From contig NZ_JAULBC010000001.1 of the NCBI RefSeq assembly GCF_041060425.1, positions 1,302,001 through 1,366,000 on the forward strand: a DNA stretch of 64,000 bases. The letters are read 5' to 3'. The notes under the pieces were generated by a model. It ran no database searches. It was given only the letters and a program-made list of their open reading frames with translations, and was not told the DNA's origin. This document shows positions 34,101 to 43,368 of the stretch, one piece after another (within the stretch, counting starts at the first letter, position 1; every line of letters starts with the position of its first letter). The DNA comes from Danxiaibacter flavus. GTDB lineage: Bacteria > Bacteroidota > Bacteroidia > Chitinophagales > Chitinophagaceae. The translations under genes were made by a program, and so were the position numbers.

Positions 34101-35531
34101 ATGCAACGAAACTGGAACAGAAGAGAATTTCTAAAGACAACAAGTGCAGCTACACTGGCTGCGATGGCAGCGGGGGCACCGGTGGCAAGCCTGTTGTCAG
34201 GTTGCGGCAAAGGCAGGCCCGTGGCAACTGCGGATACAGTGATATTGCTGTGGATGGCTGGCGGTATGGCACACACGGAAACTTTCGATCCTAAAAAATA
34301 TACACCGTTTGAAAAAGGTATGCAGGGTGATAGGGTTTTGAGCACATTCAAATCAATGCCGACAGCTTTAGACGGGGTTTACTTTTCCGAGGGATTACAA
34401 TCCATTGGAAAGGTTATGGATAAAGGAACGCTGATCCGTTCTTATGTTGCAGCTGACATGGGGCATATACTCCATTCCCGTCATCAATATCACTGGCATA
34501 CATGTTATGAACCTCCACAGACTGTTGCCGCCCCGCATCTGGGTGCCTGGATTGCAAAAGAGCTTGGTCCAAAAAATCCGGTGATTCCGGCGTTCATAGA
34601 TATTGGTCAGCGTTTTACAGTAGGGGAGGCTGAAGAGTTGAAAGCCTTTCATACTGCGGGTTTTCTTGGCAATGAGTATGGCCCCTTTTTTATTCCCGAT
34701 CCCAGCCAGGGACTGGAAAGTGTGCGTCCTCCTGTTGGAATGGATGCAAAGCGATTTGAAAGACGTAATCAATTATACAATGAACTCATCAATAAAAGCC
34801 CCTTTGCAGATCATGGAAGTGATTACCAGAAAGAGTCCATAAAACGCTCTATGGAGCAGGCTTACAGGTTGCTTAATTCGCCCGAGCAAAAAGCGTTTGA
34901 TCTTAGTCTTGAACCCAAAGAGATCTATGATATTTATAACACGGGTCGCTTTGGATTGGGTTGCCTGCTTGCAAGAAGGCTGACAGAGCAAGGCGCTCGC
35001 TTTATTAGTGTGACTACTGAATACGAACCTTTCATGGGTTGGGATACACATGAGAATGGCCACACACGCGCAGAAGGAATGAAGAAAATGATTGATGGAC
35101 CCATCTCTCAGTTGATCAAGGATCTTGATAAGACCGGTCACCTTGACCGGACTATTGTAATACTTGCGAGCGAATTTAGCCGTGATATGATGGTAGAAGG
35201 CCGTCCTGATGCCAAAGTACAGGAGCAGGTCAATCAGCCGGATGTATTAAGTGAATTGAAATTCTACGGTATGCACCGGCATTTTACGGATGGATGCTCT
35301 ATACTGATGTTTGGAGGTGGTATAAAGAAAGGGTTTGTCTACGGCAAAACTGCAGATGAACGTCCATGTAAGAGTGTTGAGAATCCGATTAAGATAGACC
35401 AGGTTCATCAAACAATCTATCATGCCCTGGGTATTCCTGAAGATACACAATACGAAGTGGAAAAGCGTCCATTCTATACAACGCCAGACGGGAAGGGTAA
35501 GGCTGTTATGGATTTGCTGAAATCAGCTTAA
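34101..35531 (+). CDS. DUF1501 family protein with Tat signal
   Basis: The 476-aa product begins with a twin-arginine signal (NRREFLKTTSAATLAAMAAG) and an LLSGC box at C35, so it is probably exported folded and may be lipidated. The body (TVILLWMAGGMAHTETFDPK, ARFISVTTEYEPFMGWDTHENG, LDRTIVILASEFSRD) matches DUF1501, a sulfatase/alkaline-phosphatase-like family of unknown substrate. It lies downstream of the Planctomycete-type cytochrome gene, with which DUF1501 genes are regularly paired, so the two probably act together in the envelope. Confidence 0.9.
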   Translation: MQRNWNRREFLKTTSAATLAAMAAGAPVASLLSGCGKGRPVATADTVILLWMAGGMAHTETFDPKKYTPFEKGMQGDRVLSTFKSMPTALDGVYFSEGLQSIGKVMDKGTLIRSYVAADMGHILHSRHQYHWHTCYEPPQTVAAPHLGAWIAKELGPKNPVIPAFIDIGQRFTVGEAEELKAFHTAGFLGNEYGPFFIPDPSQGLESVRPPVGMDAKRFERRNQLYNELINKSPFADHGSDYQKESIKRSMEQAYRLLNSPEQKAFDLSLEPKEIYDIYNTGRFGLGCLLARRLTEQGARFISVTTEYEPFMGWDTHENGHTRAEGMKKMIDGPISQLIKDLDKTGHLDRTIVILASEFSRDMMVEGRPDAKVQEQVNQPDVLSELKFYGMHRHFTDGCSILMFGGGIKKGFVYGKTADERPCKSVENPIKIDQVHQTIYHALGIPEDTQYEVEKRPFYTTPDGKGKAVMDLLKSA

Positions 35532-35941
35532 AGCTTAGAGCCTAAAGCCTAAAACTTTGGTACACCTGGTAGTTTGTTTGTGTTCGATAAGAGTGCCTGT
35601 TGTAAGAAAGTTCTTTACAGATTCTTCATCGTCTTTTTATCAATATTATCGTCAATCCTAAACCCTTTTATCTCCTCAATATTCTGCGTAATTATAGTAA
35701 AAATGTGAACTTAGTCATAACTACAATCCAGGTACATTAAATCACCTTCTGTATCTTGTAGCTTTCGAAATCGAAACTAACGGGTGCGGGGTTTGTATTG
35801 CGTTGCGGCACTCTTTTTCAATTGCCGTACTTTTGCCGGCAAAGACAGCGTAGAGCGTGTAATGAGCAACTTATATACCTACGGGTTATAAGTCACCGTA
35901 AACAACGTATAACGTACAACTTATAACGTACAACTCCTGGC
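35532..35941. other. Intergenic region with short AGCT- and GTAC-type repeats
   Basis: The first 25 bases after the stop contain AGCCTAAAGCCTAAAAC, and 35885-35935 repeats TATAACGTACAACTTATAACG. No gene, RNA or clear promoter was seen between them. Confidence 0.4.
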
Positions 35942-36844
35942 GTGAATAAACAATTGATTAAAGGCTCCGCCCTTGTTGCTTTAGGTGCAGCCTGTTATGG
36001 CGTGTTGGCAACATTTGTAAAAATGGCGTATGATCACGGCTTTACAACAGCCGAGATAACGACTGCTCAATCTTTGTTTGGTGTGATAGGTTTGTTTTTA
36101 TTAAATGTGTTTTTTCGTGGAAAGAATGAACCTCAGTCAGTGACAAATAGAAAAAGCGTTTGGATGTTGGTATTGTGCGGAACATCCATGGGGCTAACCA
36201 GTATTTTTTACTATCTGTCAGTTAAATATATCGCAGTATCAATTGGTATTATTTTGTTGATGCAAACTGTCTGGATGGGCGTAGTGTTAGAGGCATTTTT
36301 GCAAAAGCGGTTTCCATCTGCCATAAAAATTATTGCTGCTTTAGTTATTCTTGTAGGGACGGCTTTAGCAGCCAACCTGGTAAATGTAAATGTAGTGCTT
36401 GATTGGCGCGGTGTTGCATTCGGTATACTTGCCGCAATATGCTACACAATCACACTTTATACAACAAATAGCATTGCATTGGAATTGCCTCCTCTAAAAA
36501 GAAGTTTATGGATATTGGTGGGGAGTCTTGCAATAATTGTGCTTGTATTCTTTCCTTCATTGCTGCAGAAGTTTGCTATTACTTCTTTGTGGACGTGGGG
36601 ATTATTTCTTGCGGTGTTCGGTACAATCCTGCCTCCGTTGTTGTTAACCAAAGGCATGCCGCTTACAGGCATGGGATGGGGTACTATCATAGCCGCCATT
36701 GAAATTCCGGTTTCTGTGTTAATGGCGCACTGGTTGTTACATGAAGAAATTTCTGTTGCGCAGTGGCTCGGCATTGTTTTGATATTGGGTTCAATTGTGT
36801 TGATGAATTTATCTGCTTTAAAAATAAAGCGGCTGCAAGCATGA
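35942..36844 (+). CDS. EamA/DMT-family transporter
   Basis: The 300-aa protein has ten hydrophobic segments arranged as two EamA repeats (first from about 8, GSALVALGAACYGVLATFVK; second from about 150, WRGVAFGILAAICYTITLY). DMT transporters export or import metabolites through the inner membrane; the substrate is not predictable. The start is GTG at 35942; there is no ATG near it in frame. The stop lies inside a hairpin shared with the convergent aldolase gene. Confidence 0.87.
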   Translation: MNKQLIKGSALVALGAACYGVLATFVKMAYDHGFTTAEITTAQSLFGVIGLFLLNVFFRGKNEPQSVTNRKSVWMLVLCGTSMGLTSIFYYLSVKYIAVSIGIILLMQTVWMGVVLEAFLQKRFPSAIKIIAALVILVGTALAANLVNVNVVLDWRGVAFGILAAICYTITLYTTNSIALELPPLKRSLWILVGSLAIIVLVFFPSLLQKFAITSLWTWGLFLAVFGTILPPLLLTKGMPLTGMGWGTIIAAIEIPVSVLMAHWLLHEEISVAQWLGIVLILGSIVLMNLSALKIKRLQA

Positions 36845-36859
36845 AGCTTTCAGCCGCTT
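36827..36859 (-). terminator. Hairpin terminator of the aldolase gene, overlapping the EamA stop
   Basis: AAGCGGCTG and CAGCCGCTT form a 9-bp stem with a 15-base loop. On the - strand the stem is followed by TTTATTTTTAAA, so it is a good terminator for the aldolase gene. It may also stop + strand transcripts. Confidence 0.65.
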
Positions 36860-36878
36860 ATTAAAGCGCTTTATATTC

Positions 36879-37952
36879 TCAGGCAACTGTTATCTGCTTT
36901 TCAAGATAAACGTCCTGTATGTCCTGCAATAATTCAATGCCATCGTTGAAAGATCGTTGAAATGCTTTGCGTCCGGATATCAATCCCATGCCGCCTGCCC
37001 GCTTATTGATTATGGCTGTCAGCACTGCTTCTTTTGTATCGCTTTCTCCAGTAGAAGCTCCTCCCGAATTAATTAAACCTGCCCTGCCCATATAGCAATT
37101 AAGTACCTGGTATCTGCATAAGTCAATAGGATTGTCAGTTGCAAGTTGTGTATACATCCTTTCATCCAGTTTTCCATAACTGCTGCCGCCCATATTCAAT
37201 GCCTTATAACCGCCGTTGATGGTTGGTAGTTTTTGTTTGATGATATCAGCCTGTATGGTTACGCCCAGATGATTGGCTTGCCCTGTCAGGTCTGCGGATA
37301 CATGATAGTCCTTGCCATCCTTTACAAAAGCACTATTACGCAGGTAGCACCAAAGTATGGTTGCCATACCAAGTTCGTGTGCTTCTTCAAAGGCCTTTGA
37401 AACTTCAATGATTTGCCTGTCACTTTCCTGCGAGCCAAAATAAATTGTAGCGCCCACGGCTGTAGCGCCTAAATTCCATGCATCCTTCACTGAGCCAAAC
37501 ATTACCTGGTCATGTTTATTGGGATAGGTGAGCAGTTCGTTATGATTAATCTTTACAATGAACGGAATTTTATGAGCGTATTTTCTTGCAATCATGGCCA
37601 GGCCGCCAAAGGTTGTTGCCACTGCATTACAGCCACCTTCTATCGCCAGCTTAATAATGTTTTCGGGATCGAAGTACATTGGGTTGGGGGCAAATGATGC
37701 GCCGGCACTATGTTCTATGCCCTGATCAATTGGTAGTATGGACAAATATCCGGAGCCTTGCAATCTGCCATGATTAAACAGCGATGAAATACTTTTTAAT
37801 GTTTGTATATTTCTATTGCTTTCTGCAAAAACAGTGTCCGTAAAATGCGGTGATGGCAAATGCAGCAAGTCTTTTTTTACGGTTGAAGATGTATAGGAAA
37901 GGAGTGCTTCGTTTTCTTTTCCTATCAGGTCAATCATTTGTTCGTAATTCAT
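36879..37952 (-). CDS. fbaB: Class I fructose-bisphosphate aldolase, FbaB/DhnA type
   Basis: The 357-aa protein cleaves fructose-1,6-bisphosphate to two triose phosphates. It has the family's N-terminal part (GSGYLSILPIDQGIEHS), NAVATTFGGLAMIARKY, and the segment QADIIKQKLP with K239, which matches the Schiff-base lysine position of E. coli FbaB (236). The C-terminal SGGASTGESD phosphate-binding loop is present. It is divergent from a PfkB kinase gene across 193 bases, so the two glycolytic steps are neighbours and may share control. Confidence 0.93.
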   Translation of the reverse strand: MNYEQMIDLIGKENEALLSYTSSTVKKDLLHLPSPHFTDTVFAESNRNIQTLKSISSLFNHGRLQGSGYLSILPIDQGIEHSAGASFAPNPMYFDPENIIKLAIEGGCNAVATTFGGLAMIARKYAHKIPFIVKINHNELLTYPNKHDQVMFGSVKDAWNLGATAVGATIYFGSQESDRQIIEVSKAFEEAHELGMATILWCYLRNSAFVKDGKDYHVSADLTGQANHLGVTIQADIIKQKLPTINGGYKALNMGGSSYGKLDERMYTQLATDNPIDLCRYQVLNCYMGRAGLINSGGASTGESDTKEAVLTAIINKRAGGMGLISGRKAFQRSFNDGIELLQDIQDVYLEKQITVA

Positions 37953-38145
37953 AATTAAAAGATTAATTGCCGGTTATTAAAATGCTGATTCAGTATATAA
38001 AACATTAGTTAATATAGTTTGTTCGTTTTGCTGATTCTCAACTAAAATGTTTTTTTTATGTTATGAAAAAGGGATGAGATGTTGAAGATGCAACCGGGTA
38101 AGCGAACCTGAATTTACAATTTTAACGGCTAAAGAAATACCTGTT

Positions 38146-39078
38146 ATGAAACATTCCATAGTCACAGTTACGTTTAACGCCGCCATAGACAAAAGCACAA
38201 CCGTTGCCGGTATTGTGCCTGAGAAAAAACTACGTTGTGCAGATCCGTTATATGAAGCCGGTGGAGGCGGTATTAATGTTTCCAGGGCTATTAAAAAACT
38301 TGGGGGAAAATCCGCTGCTATTTATCTTACCGGAGGCAGAAGCGGCGGTTTGCTGACTGAAATATTAGTCGACGAAGGCGTTCATTGCATACCGGTTGAA
38401 ACACAACGTGAAACAAGAGAGAATTTTATTGTATTTGATAGCACAACTCAATTGCAATATCGTTTTGGAATGCCTGGAACGCTGATTGAAGATGATGAGT
38501 GGCAGGAATGTTTACAAATGGTGCGAACATTGCCTGATGTTGATTATATAGTCGCCAGTGGTAGTCTGCCTCCGGGTGTGCCCGTGGATATTTTTGCCAG
38601 AATAGCGTCTATCGCCAATAATAAGGGAGCCCGGTGCATTGTTGATACGTCCGGAGAAGCTTTGGAAGCAGTTATTGAAGAAGGCGTGTTTTTGATAAAG
38701 CCAAACCTGCATGAGCTTGCGCAACTCGTAGGCAGGGAAGAATTGCAGATTGAGGATTTGAAAGCAGTAAGTCAGGCACTTGTTAGCAAGGGGTGCAGCG
38801 AAGTATTGGTGGTTTCCATGGGTGCGGCAGGAGCAATGCTTGTCACTGCAGATCAGATGCACAAGATAAGTGCGCCGCCTGTAAGGCGCAAAAGTACTGT
38901 TGGTGCCGGGGACAGTATGATAGGAGGAATTGTATTTAAACTTGACGCTGGTGCAAGGGTTCTTGAAGCTGTTCAATATGGAGTGGCTTGTGGTACCGCT
39001 GCAACAATGAACGCCGGCACTGCACTTTGCCGTTTGCAGGATGTGGAACAGTTGTTCAGGCAAATACAAACGTCTTGA
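38146..39078 (+). CDS. pfkB: PfkB-type 6-phosphofructokinase / 1-phosphofructokinase family kinase
   Basis: The 310-aa ribokinase-fold protein shows TVTFNAAIDKSTTVAGIVP at the start, GGGGINVSRAIKKLGG for substrate binding, and the C-terminal STVGAGDSMIGG anion hole with catalytic D256. The size and N-terminus fit Pfk-2 or FruK more than ribokinase. Its neighbour fbaB uses the fructose-1,6-bisphosphate it would make, which favours 6-phosphofructokinase activity. FruK cannot be excluded from sequence. Confidence 0.85.
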   Translation: MKHSIVTVTFNAAIDKSTTVAGIVPEKKLRCADPLYEAGGGGINVSRAIKKLGGKSAAIYLTGGRSGGLLTEILVDEGVHCIPVETQRETRENFIVFDSTTQLQYRFGMPGTLIEDDEWQECLQMVRTLPDVDYIVASGSLPPGVPVDIFARIASIANNKGARCIVDTSGEALEAVIEEGVFLIKPNLHELAQLVGREELQIEDLKAVSQALVSKGCSEVLVVSMGAAGAMLVTADQMHKISAPPVRRKSTVGAGDSMIGGIVFKLDAGARVLEAVQYGVACGTAATMNAGTALCRLQDVEQLFRQIQTS

Positions 39079-39240
39079 GGATGTACGATGTACGATGTAC
39101 GGTGTACGATGTTTGATGTACGATGTGGGGGAGAGGAGTGAGGTGTAAGGTGTCAGGTTTCAGGTTTTAGGTATCAGGTTTGAGGTGTACAGGCTTGAGG
39201 TTTGAGGCAAGGTTTCTGGTGTTGAATATAAAGAGAGGTT
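39079..39240. repeat. GTACGAT- and GGTTTCAGG-type short repeats after pfkB
   Basis: GATGTACGATGTACGATG-like repeats start right after the stop (39081-39128) and pass into AGGTTTCAGGTTTTAGG-like repeats (39150-39220). The rest, up to 39415, shows nothing recognisable. Confidence 0.7.
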
Positions 39241-39415
39241 AAGTGGATGATTGGATGTAACACAAAGCCCACACCCGTAACCAAATTCCTGCAGTTGTAT
39301 ATTTTTCCTTCCTTTTCTAAAAATGATGGTTCAAGTCAAAAACAGTTGGTAAATCAGCCGGATTCTTGTAGTAACTGATTTAGACAAGAGCCTGACGAAA
39401 CCTAATAAAAAGTAA

Positions 39416-39446
39416 AAGGGTGCAAATGATCATCATATGCACCCTT
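39416..39446. terminator. Hairpin between pfkB and the outer-membrane protein gene
   Basis: AAGGGTGCA and TGCACCCTT form a perfect 9-bp stem with a 13-base loop. It lies between two convergent genes and could act in both directions, but no long T-run follows on either side. Confidence 0.45.
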
Positions 39447-39462
39447 CCTATTTTCCTAACGT

Positions 39463-39536
39463 TCTTACTATCTTACTATCTTACTGTCTTACTATCTTAC
39501 TATCTTACGGTCTTACATGTCTTACACGTCTTATTC
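39463..39536. repeat. TTACTATC tandem repeat at the OMP gene end
   Basis: CTTACTATCTTACTATCTTA and its variants repeat with period 10 or less about seven times. The array runs into the last codons of the minus-strand outer-membrane gene. Confidence 0.75.
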
Positions 39537-40346
39537 TCTTCTCCCAACTGGAAACGTTACACCCAAATTCAATATCATTTCATAAGTGCCAAATCCCTGC
39601 CGGGCTTTTCCTTCGTAGATTTTTAAACCGGAATAACGCGCATAGTCAAGTTTATTGGCGTATTCAAGATATACATATTTGAAAAAGGTTGCGCGAATCG
39701 CTCCTTCAAGGCCAACATTCCATCCACCCAGTTGAAAATGAGGGTCGTTGGATTTACCAAATAAAGTATTTTCAACATGCGGAATAACCGGGCCTATACC
39801 TGCCTTTGCATAAAAATCGAGCTTGACATTTTCCTTTTCGTCAACATAAAAATTCCAGCGTTTGGTCAGGTTAAACAGCAGGAAATTTGCGCCATTGTTC
39901 AGGAAGTAGGAGAATCCATTAGCCTGGTTGAACATAACGGTGCTGTCAACAGGCTTGTGGTTGAGCGTGCCTGTTATTGCCGCTTTTTGATCTGAAATAA
40001 TGTATTTGGTGTGATCGAAGTTTATTTCCACACCCCATCCTTTTTTCCTGTCTATAATATAGCCAAGCCTGTAATTATATTGCGGAATAGAGAGTGCTTT
40101 AGAAAAAAGACCTTCATCCCATCCGGGATGGTCATGCGCCTTGATCTGTTTTAACGTGTAGTTGTTGCCAATAGATGGCTGGCTAACTTTCAGGTTGCTG
40201 TGAGTATACCACTCTTTATTGTATCCCCACGAAAAATAAAATTCGTGCTTCCTTTTTTTTGTTGTGTTTTGAGCTTTTACAACAAAAGGTGTCGTGAAAA
40301 AAAGGCAAAAAAATGCCTTAGTCACATTTCTGTTCAGTACGTACAT
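39531..40346 (-). CDS. Outer-membrane beta-barrel protein, hypothetical
   Basis: The 271-aa product has a signal peptide (about 1-25, FFCLFFTTPFVVKAQ) and alternating beta strands through the mature part (EFYFSWGYNKEWYTHS, YRLGYIIDRKKGWGVEINFD, NVKLDFYAKAGIGPVIPH, YVYLEYANKLDYARYS, YEMILNLGVTFP). This is the pattern of small Bacteroidota barrels of unknown cargo. It has its own divergent promoter region of about 300 bases facing the sigma factor gene. Confidence 0.78.
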   Translation of the reverse strand: MYVLNRNVTKAFFCLFFTTPFVVKAQNTTKKRKHEFYFSWGYNKEWYTHSNLKVSQPSIGNNYTLKQIKAHDHPGWDEGLFSKALSIPQYNYRLGYIIDRKKGWGVEINFDHTKYIISDQKAAITGTLNHKPVDSTVMFNQANGFSYFLNNGANFLLFNLTKRWNFYVDEKENVKLDFYAKAGIGPVIPHVENTLFGKSNDPHFQLGGWNVGLEGAIRATFFKYVYLEYANKLDYARYSGLKIYEGKARQGFGTYEMILNLGVTFPVGRRE

Positions 40347-40643
40347 ATGCTAGTCATTAAATCGATGAGTTGGTTTCGGTAGGGCGGCGCAAATGTATTG
40401 CGTTTTCGCGAAAAGAAAAACATTGCGTTATACACCTACGTCAATTAACTATTTAATCGCGATAACAAACAGTGTGATTTAATGTTCGCATAAAAACGGA
40501 TTGCTTGAAACAGTTTGCAATAATTTAAAGCAGTTAGTTGTCTTTATGCTTTTTTCTGTTGCAAATTATATAGCCGATCAAAAACTTAATACTTAAACCC
40601 TTTTAATTAACAGAGACGAGCTTTATCTTTAATATTCAAGCTC
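40347..40643. other. Divergent promoter region, OMP gene and sigma factor gene
   Basis: TATCTTTA at 40624-40631 is one base off the -7 consensus TAnnTTTG and lies 13 bases before the sigma factor start. No -33 element was assigned. Nothing else was seen in these 297 bases. Confidence 0.35.
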
Positions 40644-41180
40644 ATGTCAGACGCCGCTAAATATACCGAGAATGGCCTGGTTGCGTTGCTGAAACAACGC
40701 GATGTACCTGCATTTGAATATTTGTATGAGCATTATTCTGCGGCATTATACACTGTTATACTGAATATAGTGGATGAAAAGGAGGCAGGTAACGATGTAT
40801 TGCAGGACGTTTTTGTCAAGATTTGGCGCCAGATTGATCAATATAATGAACAAAAAGGCAGGCTGTTTACCTGGTTATTAAATATTGCGCGTAATGCGGC
40901 GATTGATTTTAAAAGAAGCAGGCAGTTTAGAAACAGTCGTCAAAACCTTGAGCTGACGGACTCCGTATATTATTCAACCGGGGTAACCCAGCTCGATACT
41001 GATAAAATAGGTCTGGCAGGATTGGTGGAAAAATTGCCGGAAGAATACAGGAAATTGATCCGTCTTAGTTATTTTGGAGGTTATACACACGAGGAAATAG
41101 CCTCGGCAGAAAATATTCCTTTAGGAACTGTAAAAACAAGAATAAGAAAAGCACTAAGTGAACTAAGAAAACTGATGTAA
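40644..41180 (+). CDS. ECF-family RNA polymerase sigma factor
   Basis: The 178-aa protein has the sigma-2 region (about 25-90, YEHYSAALYTVILNIV, DVLQDVFVKIWRQI, FTWLLNIARNAAIDFKR) and the sigma-4 helix-turn-helix (about 125-175, LPEEYRKLIRLSYFGGYTHEEIA, GTVKTRIRKALSELRK). It redirects RNA polymerase to a small regulon. A membrane anti-sigma factor gene follows 5 bases later, so the pair forms one signal-response unit. No SusC/FecA-type receptor lies next to it, which argues against a FecI-type TonB-linked system. Confidence 0.93.
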   Translation: MSDAAKYTENGLVALLKQRDVPAFEYLYEHYSAALYTVILNIVDEKEAGNDVLQDVFVKIWRQIDQYNEQKGRLFTWLLNIARNAAIDFKRSRQFRNSRQNLELTDSVYYSTGVTQLDTDKIGLAGLVEKLPEEYRKLIRLSYFGGYTHEEIASAENIPLGTVKTRIRKALSELRKLM

Positions 41181-41185
41181 TTATT

Positions 41186-41959
41186 GTGGATATTAACGCA
41201 TACATAGAGAGTGGTATAATTGAAAGCTACGTAATGGGAGTAACAACGCCTGAAGAAACGGCGGAAGTTCGCTCTATGGCTGCAACGCATCCTGAAATTG
41301 CCAGTGCTATATCCGCTTTTGAAGTAATGCTGGAAAAACAGCTGAAAAGTAATGTGCAGGCGCCGCCGCAAATCGTACGAGACAAAATTTTTTCCGAGAT
41401 CATATCCCCTGATGAGACCGGTAAGGTTGTTCCTATGGAATCCGGCAGAGGTGACATCTGGCGATTTATGGCCGCCGCAAGTATCTTGCTGTTCATAGCC
41501 AGTGCATTGTTGAATGTATATTACTACCGCAACTATAAGCAAATGCAAAGTAGTTATCAGCAACTACTGGCAGATCAGGGCGTAATGCAGGCGCATGTTG
41601 ACAAAATGCAGACCCGGATGAATCTGCTTGACAGCAGTATGGAAATGTTGCAGGATCCTTCTATGAAGGTTGTTTCTATGAAGGGGAATGATGGCGTAGC
41701 TACCGTGTACTGGAGTAGCAAGACTAAAGATGTTTATCTGCTCAAAAATAACGTACCTGCTGCTCCGGCAGGAAAACAGTATCAGCTATGGGCCATCGTT
41801 AATGGTAAGCCCGTTAATGCCGGAATGATCGGCGACTGTGTTGGTTTGTGTAAGATGCAAAATATTCCCGAAGCTGAAGCATTTGCCATTACACTTGAAA
41901 AAGAAGGCGGAAGCCCTGTGCCTACTTTGTCAGCGCTGTTTGTAATGGGGAAGGTGTGA
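41186..41959 (+). CDS. RskA-like membrane anti-sigma factor
   Basis: The 257-aa protein starts at a GTG (MDINAYIESGIIESYVMG). The N-terminal domain (1-90) binds the sigma factor, one membrane segment follows (about 95-112, FMAAASILLFIASALLNVYYY), then a short coiled stretch and an RskA-type C-terminal domain (about 165-257, VATVYWSSKTKDVYLLKNNVP, GKQYQLWAIVNGKPVNAGMI). Loss of the inhibitor by signal or proteolysis would free the upstream sigma factor. The signal is unknown. Confidence 0.88.
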   Translation: MDINAYIESGIIESYVMGVTTPEETAEVRSMAATHPEIASAISAFEVMLEKQLKSNVQAPPQIVRDKIFSEIISPDETGKVVPMESGRGDIWRFMAAASILLFIASALLNVYYYRNYKQMQSSYQQLLADQGVMQAHVDKMQTRMNLLDSSMEMLQDPSMKVVSMKGNDGVATVYWSSKTKDVYLLKNNVPAAPAGKQYQLWAIVNGKPVNAGMIGDCVGLCKMQNIPEAEAFAITLEKEGGSPVPTLSALFVMGKV

Positions 41960-42092
41960 GGCAAAGGCAAAAAAAGCAAAATTCAAAAGTCAAAAGTAAA
42001 AAGTAAAAATTCAAAAGTAAAAAACTCTGATGCAGGCTTTCGATAAAAGGGAAACAGCTTAATGATGCATCGTCTTTTTGAATTTTGACTTC

Positions 42093-43199
42093 CTAGCTCT
42101 TCACAAAATCATAGATGCTCCTCGCCGCCGTGGCCGAAGCATCACCGCCGCCGGATAACAGTTGTTTTAACGCAGCATAATCTTTTTGCAGTTGCTGTTT
42201 ACGTTCAGGATTTTCCAGCAAATTTTTCAACTCGCTCACAAGATTGTCAACTGTCAGATCGTCCTGGATTAATTCCTTCACTACAAGCTTATCCATAATC
42301 AGATTTACCAGCGAAATATATTTAACCTTGATCAGCCGTTTGGCGATCTGGTAACTGATATTACTTCCTTTGTAGCACACTACTTCAGGAACACCAAAAA
42401 GAGCAGTCTCAAGTGTAGCCGTGCCGCTGGTAACGAGCGCTGCAGTTGATTCAAGCAGCAGATCATAAGTTTTTCCTCTAACGGAGGTCACGTTGTTGTA
42501 AGGAGCCAACAATGGTTCGTAAAAACTATCTTCCTGGCCGGGCGCTTTTGCAACAACAAATTGATAGTTCTCAAAATGCCTGCTTACCTCGAGCATTATC
42601 GGCAGCTTTTTCAGGATCTCCTGTTTCCTGCTGCCGGGAAGTAGCGCTACTATCTCTCTATCGTGCGGATGTCCGGTCGATTGCTTTTTATAGTTGTCGA
42701 TTACCTTAACAAGCGGGTGGCCGACATATTCAACATCCCAGTGCCATTTATCTTTATAATAATCTTTTTCAAAAGGAAGTATGACAAGCATCTTGTCAAT
42801 ATACTGCTTCATTTTCTTCACACGACTTTCTTTCCATGCCCACACTTGTGGAGAAATGTAAAAAGCTATTTTATAGCCCCGCGCCTTGCCCCATTCGGCA
42901 ATGCGAAGATTAAAGCCGGGATAGTCAATCAAAACCAACACATCTGGTTTATATGCATCAATATCTTCTTTGCAGAAAGCAATATTTTTCAGGATGGTTC
43001 GCAAATTCATCAACACTTCAACAAATCCCATGAACGCAAGATCTTTGTAATGCTTTACCAGTGTGCCGCCGGCCTCGCGCATCAGATCGCCTCCCCAACA
43101 CCGGATGTCAGCATCCTTATCGAGCAATTTTAATTCTTTGATCAGGTTGCTTCCATGTAGATCACCACTTGCTTCACCAGCTATAATATAATATTTCAT
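42093..43199 (-). CDS. lpxB: Lipid-A-disaccharide synthase
   Basis: The 368-aa protein matches LpxB, the peripheral inner-membrane glycosyltransferase that joins UDP-diacylglucosamine and lipid X in lipid A synthesis. It shows the N-terminal YYIIAGEASGDLHGSNLI, VLIDYPGFNLRIA, FYISPQVWAWKESRVKKMK, ILPFEKDYY, LLPGSRKQEI, and VTSGTATLETALFGVPEVVCYK. The length is normal. Its usual partner (surE) is not adjacent here; the gene is flanked by the anti-sigma gene and a small hypothetical gene. The last codons face a TCAAAAGTAAAAAG-type repeat (41983-42028). Confidence 0.96.
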   Translation of the reverse strand: MKYYIIAGEASGDLHGSNLIKELKLLDKDADIRCWGGDLMREAGGTLVKHYKDLAFMGFVEVLMNLRTILKNIAFCKEDIDAYKPDVLVLIDYPGFNLRIAEWGKARGYKIAFYISPQVWAWKESRVKKMKQYIDKMLVILPFEKDYYKDKWHWDVEYVGHPLVKVIDNYKKQSTGHPHDREIVALLPGSRKQEILKKLPIMLEVSRHFENYQFVVAKAPGQEDSFYEPLLAPYNNVTSVRGKTYDLLLESTAALVTSGTATLETALFGVPEVVCYKGSNISYQIAKRLIKVKYISLVNLIMDKLVVKELIQDDLTVDNLVSELKNLLENPERKQQLQKDYAALKQLLSGGGDASATAARSIYDFVKS

Positions 43200-43368
43200 T
43201 TGTTTGTTTTTCCCTTCGGAATAGTGAAAAGCTTCTCTATCCGGCTCGCAAAATACAACTCTATTATGATTAGGGTGTGAATTGTGTTGGCACTTTCAAT
43301 TTTAATTGGAGGAAATACTTGTCCGGGATACTTTTGCTTCCGCCAAAACATCACAATTCTTTTACCCA

